Source of the DNA: Parapristionchus giblindavisi
Lineage: Eukaryota > Nematoda > Chromadorea > Rhabditida > Diplogasteridae
Assembly: GCA_943737045.1 (NCBI GenBank)
Contig: CALSFV010000001.1
Coordinates: 2,446,001-2,510,000, forward strand
Direction of reading: 5' to 3'
Length of the DNA stretch: 64,000 nt
Part shown: positions 63,701 through 64,000 of the stretch, in pieces
Numbering within the stretch: position 1 is the first letter of the stretch
Layout: every line of letters begins with the position of its first letter
Made by a program: the position numbers and the translations under genes
Notes under the pieces: model-generated
Told to the model about the DNA's origin: nothing
Databases searched by the model: none
Seen by the model: the letters and a program-made list of their open reading frames with translations, nothing else

Positions 63701-64000
63701 TTCAAAAGAAGAAGAAAAAGAAAATCATAAATTCATTCCTTTCGAGAGAAATTCAGATGATCGATTACTTGATCTACCGTAGGTCTCGAGATGACTTTCT
63801 TGATTACTGTACCTTTTGTCAGATGGCAGAAAACATTGACTGATAAGATTATTAAATATCTAGAATTCTCTTCATCTTCTTCATCATCATTTGAAGGTCA
63901 ATCGTGTTTGATTCTTGGACCTCCGGTATATTGTAGTCTACTTTTCCTCCAATTCTTTTCTTTATTATAGGGAAGTGGTAAGAGTGAACAATTGAGAAAC
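60740..64000 (+). CDS. prx-1: Peroxisome biogenesis factor 1 (AAA+ ATPase), 3' end missing
   Basis: Exons include 60740-60835, 61250-61327, 61379-61459, 61508-61591, about 61639-61753, about 62009-62162, pieces at about 62770-63140, 63209-63325, about 63371-63471, about 63518-63620, about 63666-63781, 63825-63925 and one from 63972 on. The N-terminal double-psi barrel reads FSVVLLNATFARLLGFEEND, VILESIPPPLSCESVELAPL, DYQIL and LMSQIRIVNPRMRFPFFM, lining up with human PEX1 (SCQQVEVEPLSADDWEIL, then DQIRIVFPKAIFPVW). A later exon encodes CLILGPP and the next GSGKSEQLRN, so the D1 Walker A (GPPGSGKS) is split by an intron. PEX1 works with PEX6 at the peroxisome membrane to extract the receptor PEX5. 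D2 lies beyond the window. Middle exons (62160-63200) are only roughly placed. Confidence 0.85.

Overview
This window is nuclear DNA from a nematode, most likely a rhabditid. Four things point there: cuticle collagens with short N-terminal blocks and cysteine-flanked Gly-X-Y arrays; many 40-70 bp introns; acceptor-like AG sites abutting start codons, as in spliced-leader trans-splicing; and introns full of short TACCGTA/TACAGTA-type words. It is AT-rich. Almost every gene is split, so exons were joined by hand from splice signals, reading phase and family conservation. Exon edges are usually exact but can be off by a base or so.

Layout. 128-2684 (+): seven-transmembrane receptor lacking its 5' end. 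3514-5136 (+): secreted ground-like (hedgehog-related) protein. 5845-6610 (+): PMP3/UPF0057 membrane peptide. 7801-9254 (-): cuticle collagen. 10645-14310 (-): three tandem paralogues of a small SnoaL/DUF4440-like protein. 14692-17993 (-): EXT1/rib-1-type heparan sulfate glycosyltransferase. 17994-21033: no gene, but a hAT-type MITE and a minisatellite. 21034-31477 (+): four cuticle collagen genes encoding the same 301-residue protein, three in head-to-tail 2.72 kb units and the fourth after a 2.2 kb block of mobile elements. 33690-40513 (-): endosomal Na+/H+ exchanger (nhx-5/NHE6-like). 44060-53756 (-): BET double-bromodomain protein (bet-1/BRD4-like) with a pair of apparently mutually exclusive exons in bromodomain 1. 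55376-58951 (+): RuvB-like 2 AAA+ ATPase. 59758-59997 (+): small secreted peptide precursor. 60740-64000 (+): PEX1, running off the window.

The genes do not form one pathway. They fall into cuticle/secretion (collagens, ground-like protein, glycosaminoglycan synthesis), chromatin and transcription (BET protein and Reptin, divergent across 1.6 kb), and organelle function (endosomal exchanger, peroxisomal ATPase). The most unusual observations are the BET exon pair, the four collagen genes with only synonymous differences, several non-autonomous hAT-like elements with intact 8-bp target duplications, a recurrent intronic GATCAAAGATC word, and frequent AAG (rather than CAG/TAG) 3' splice sites.
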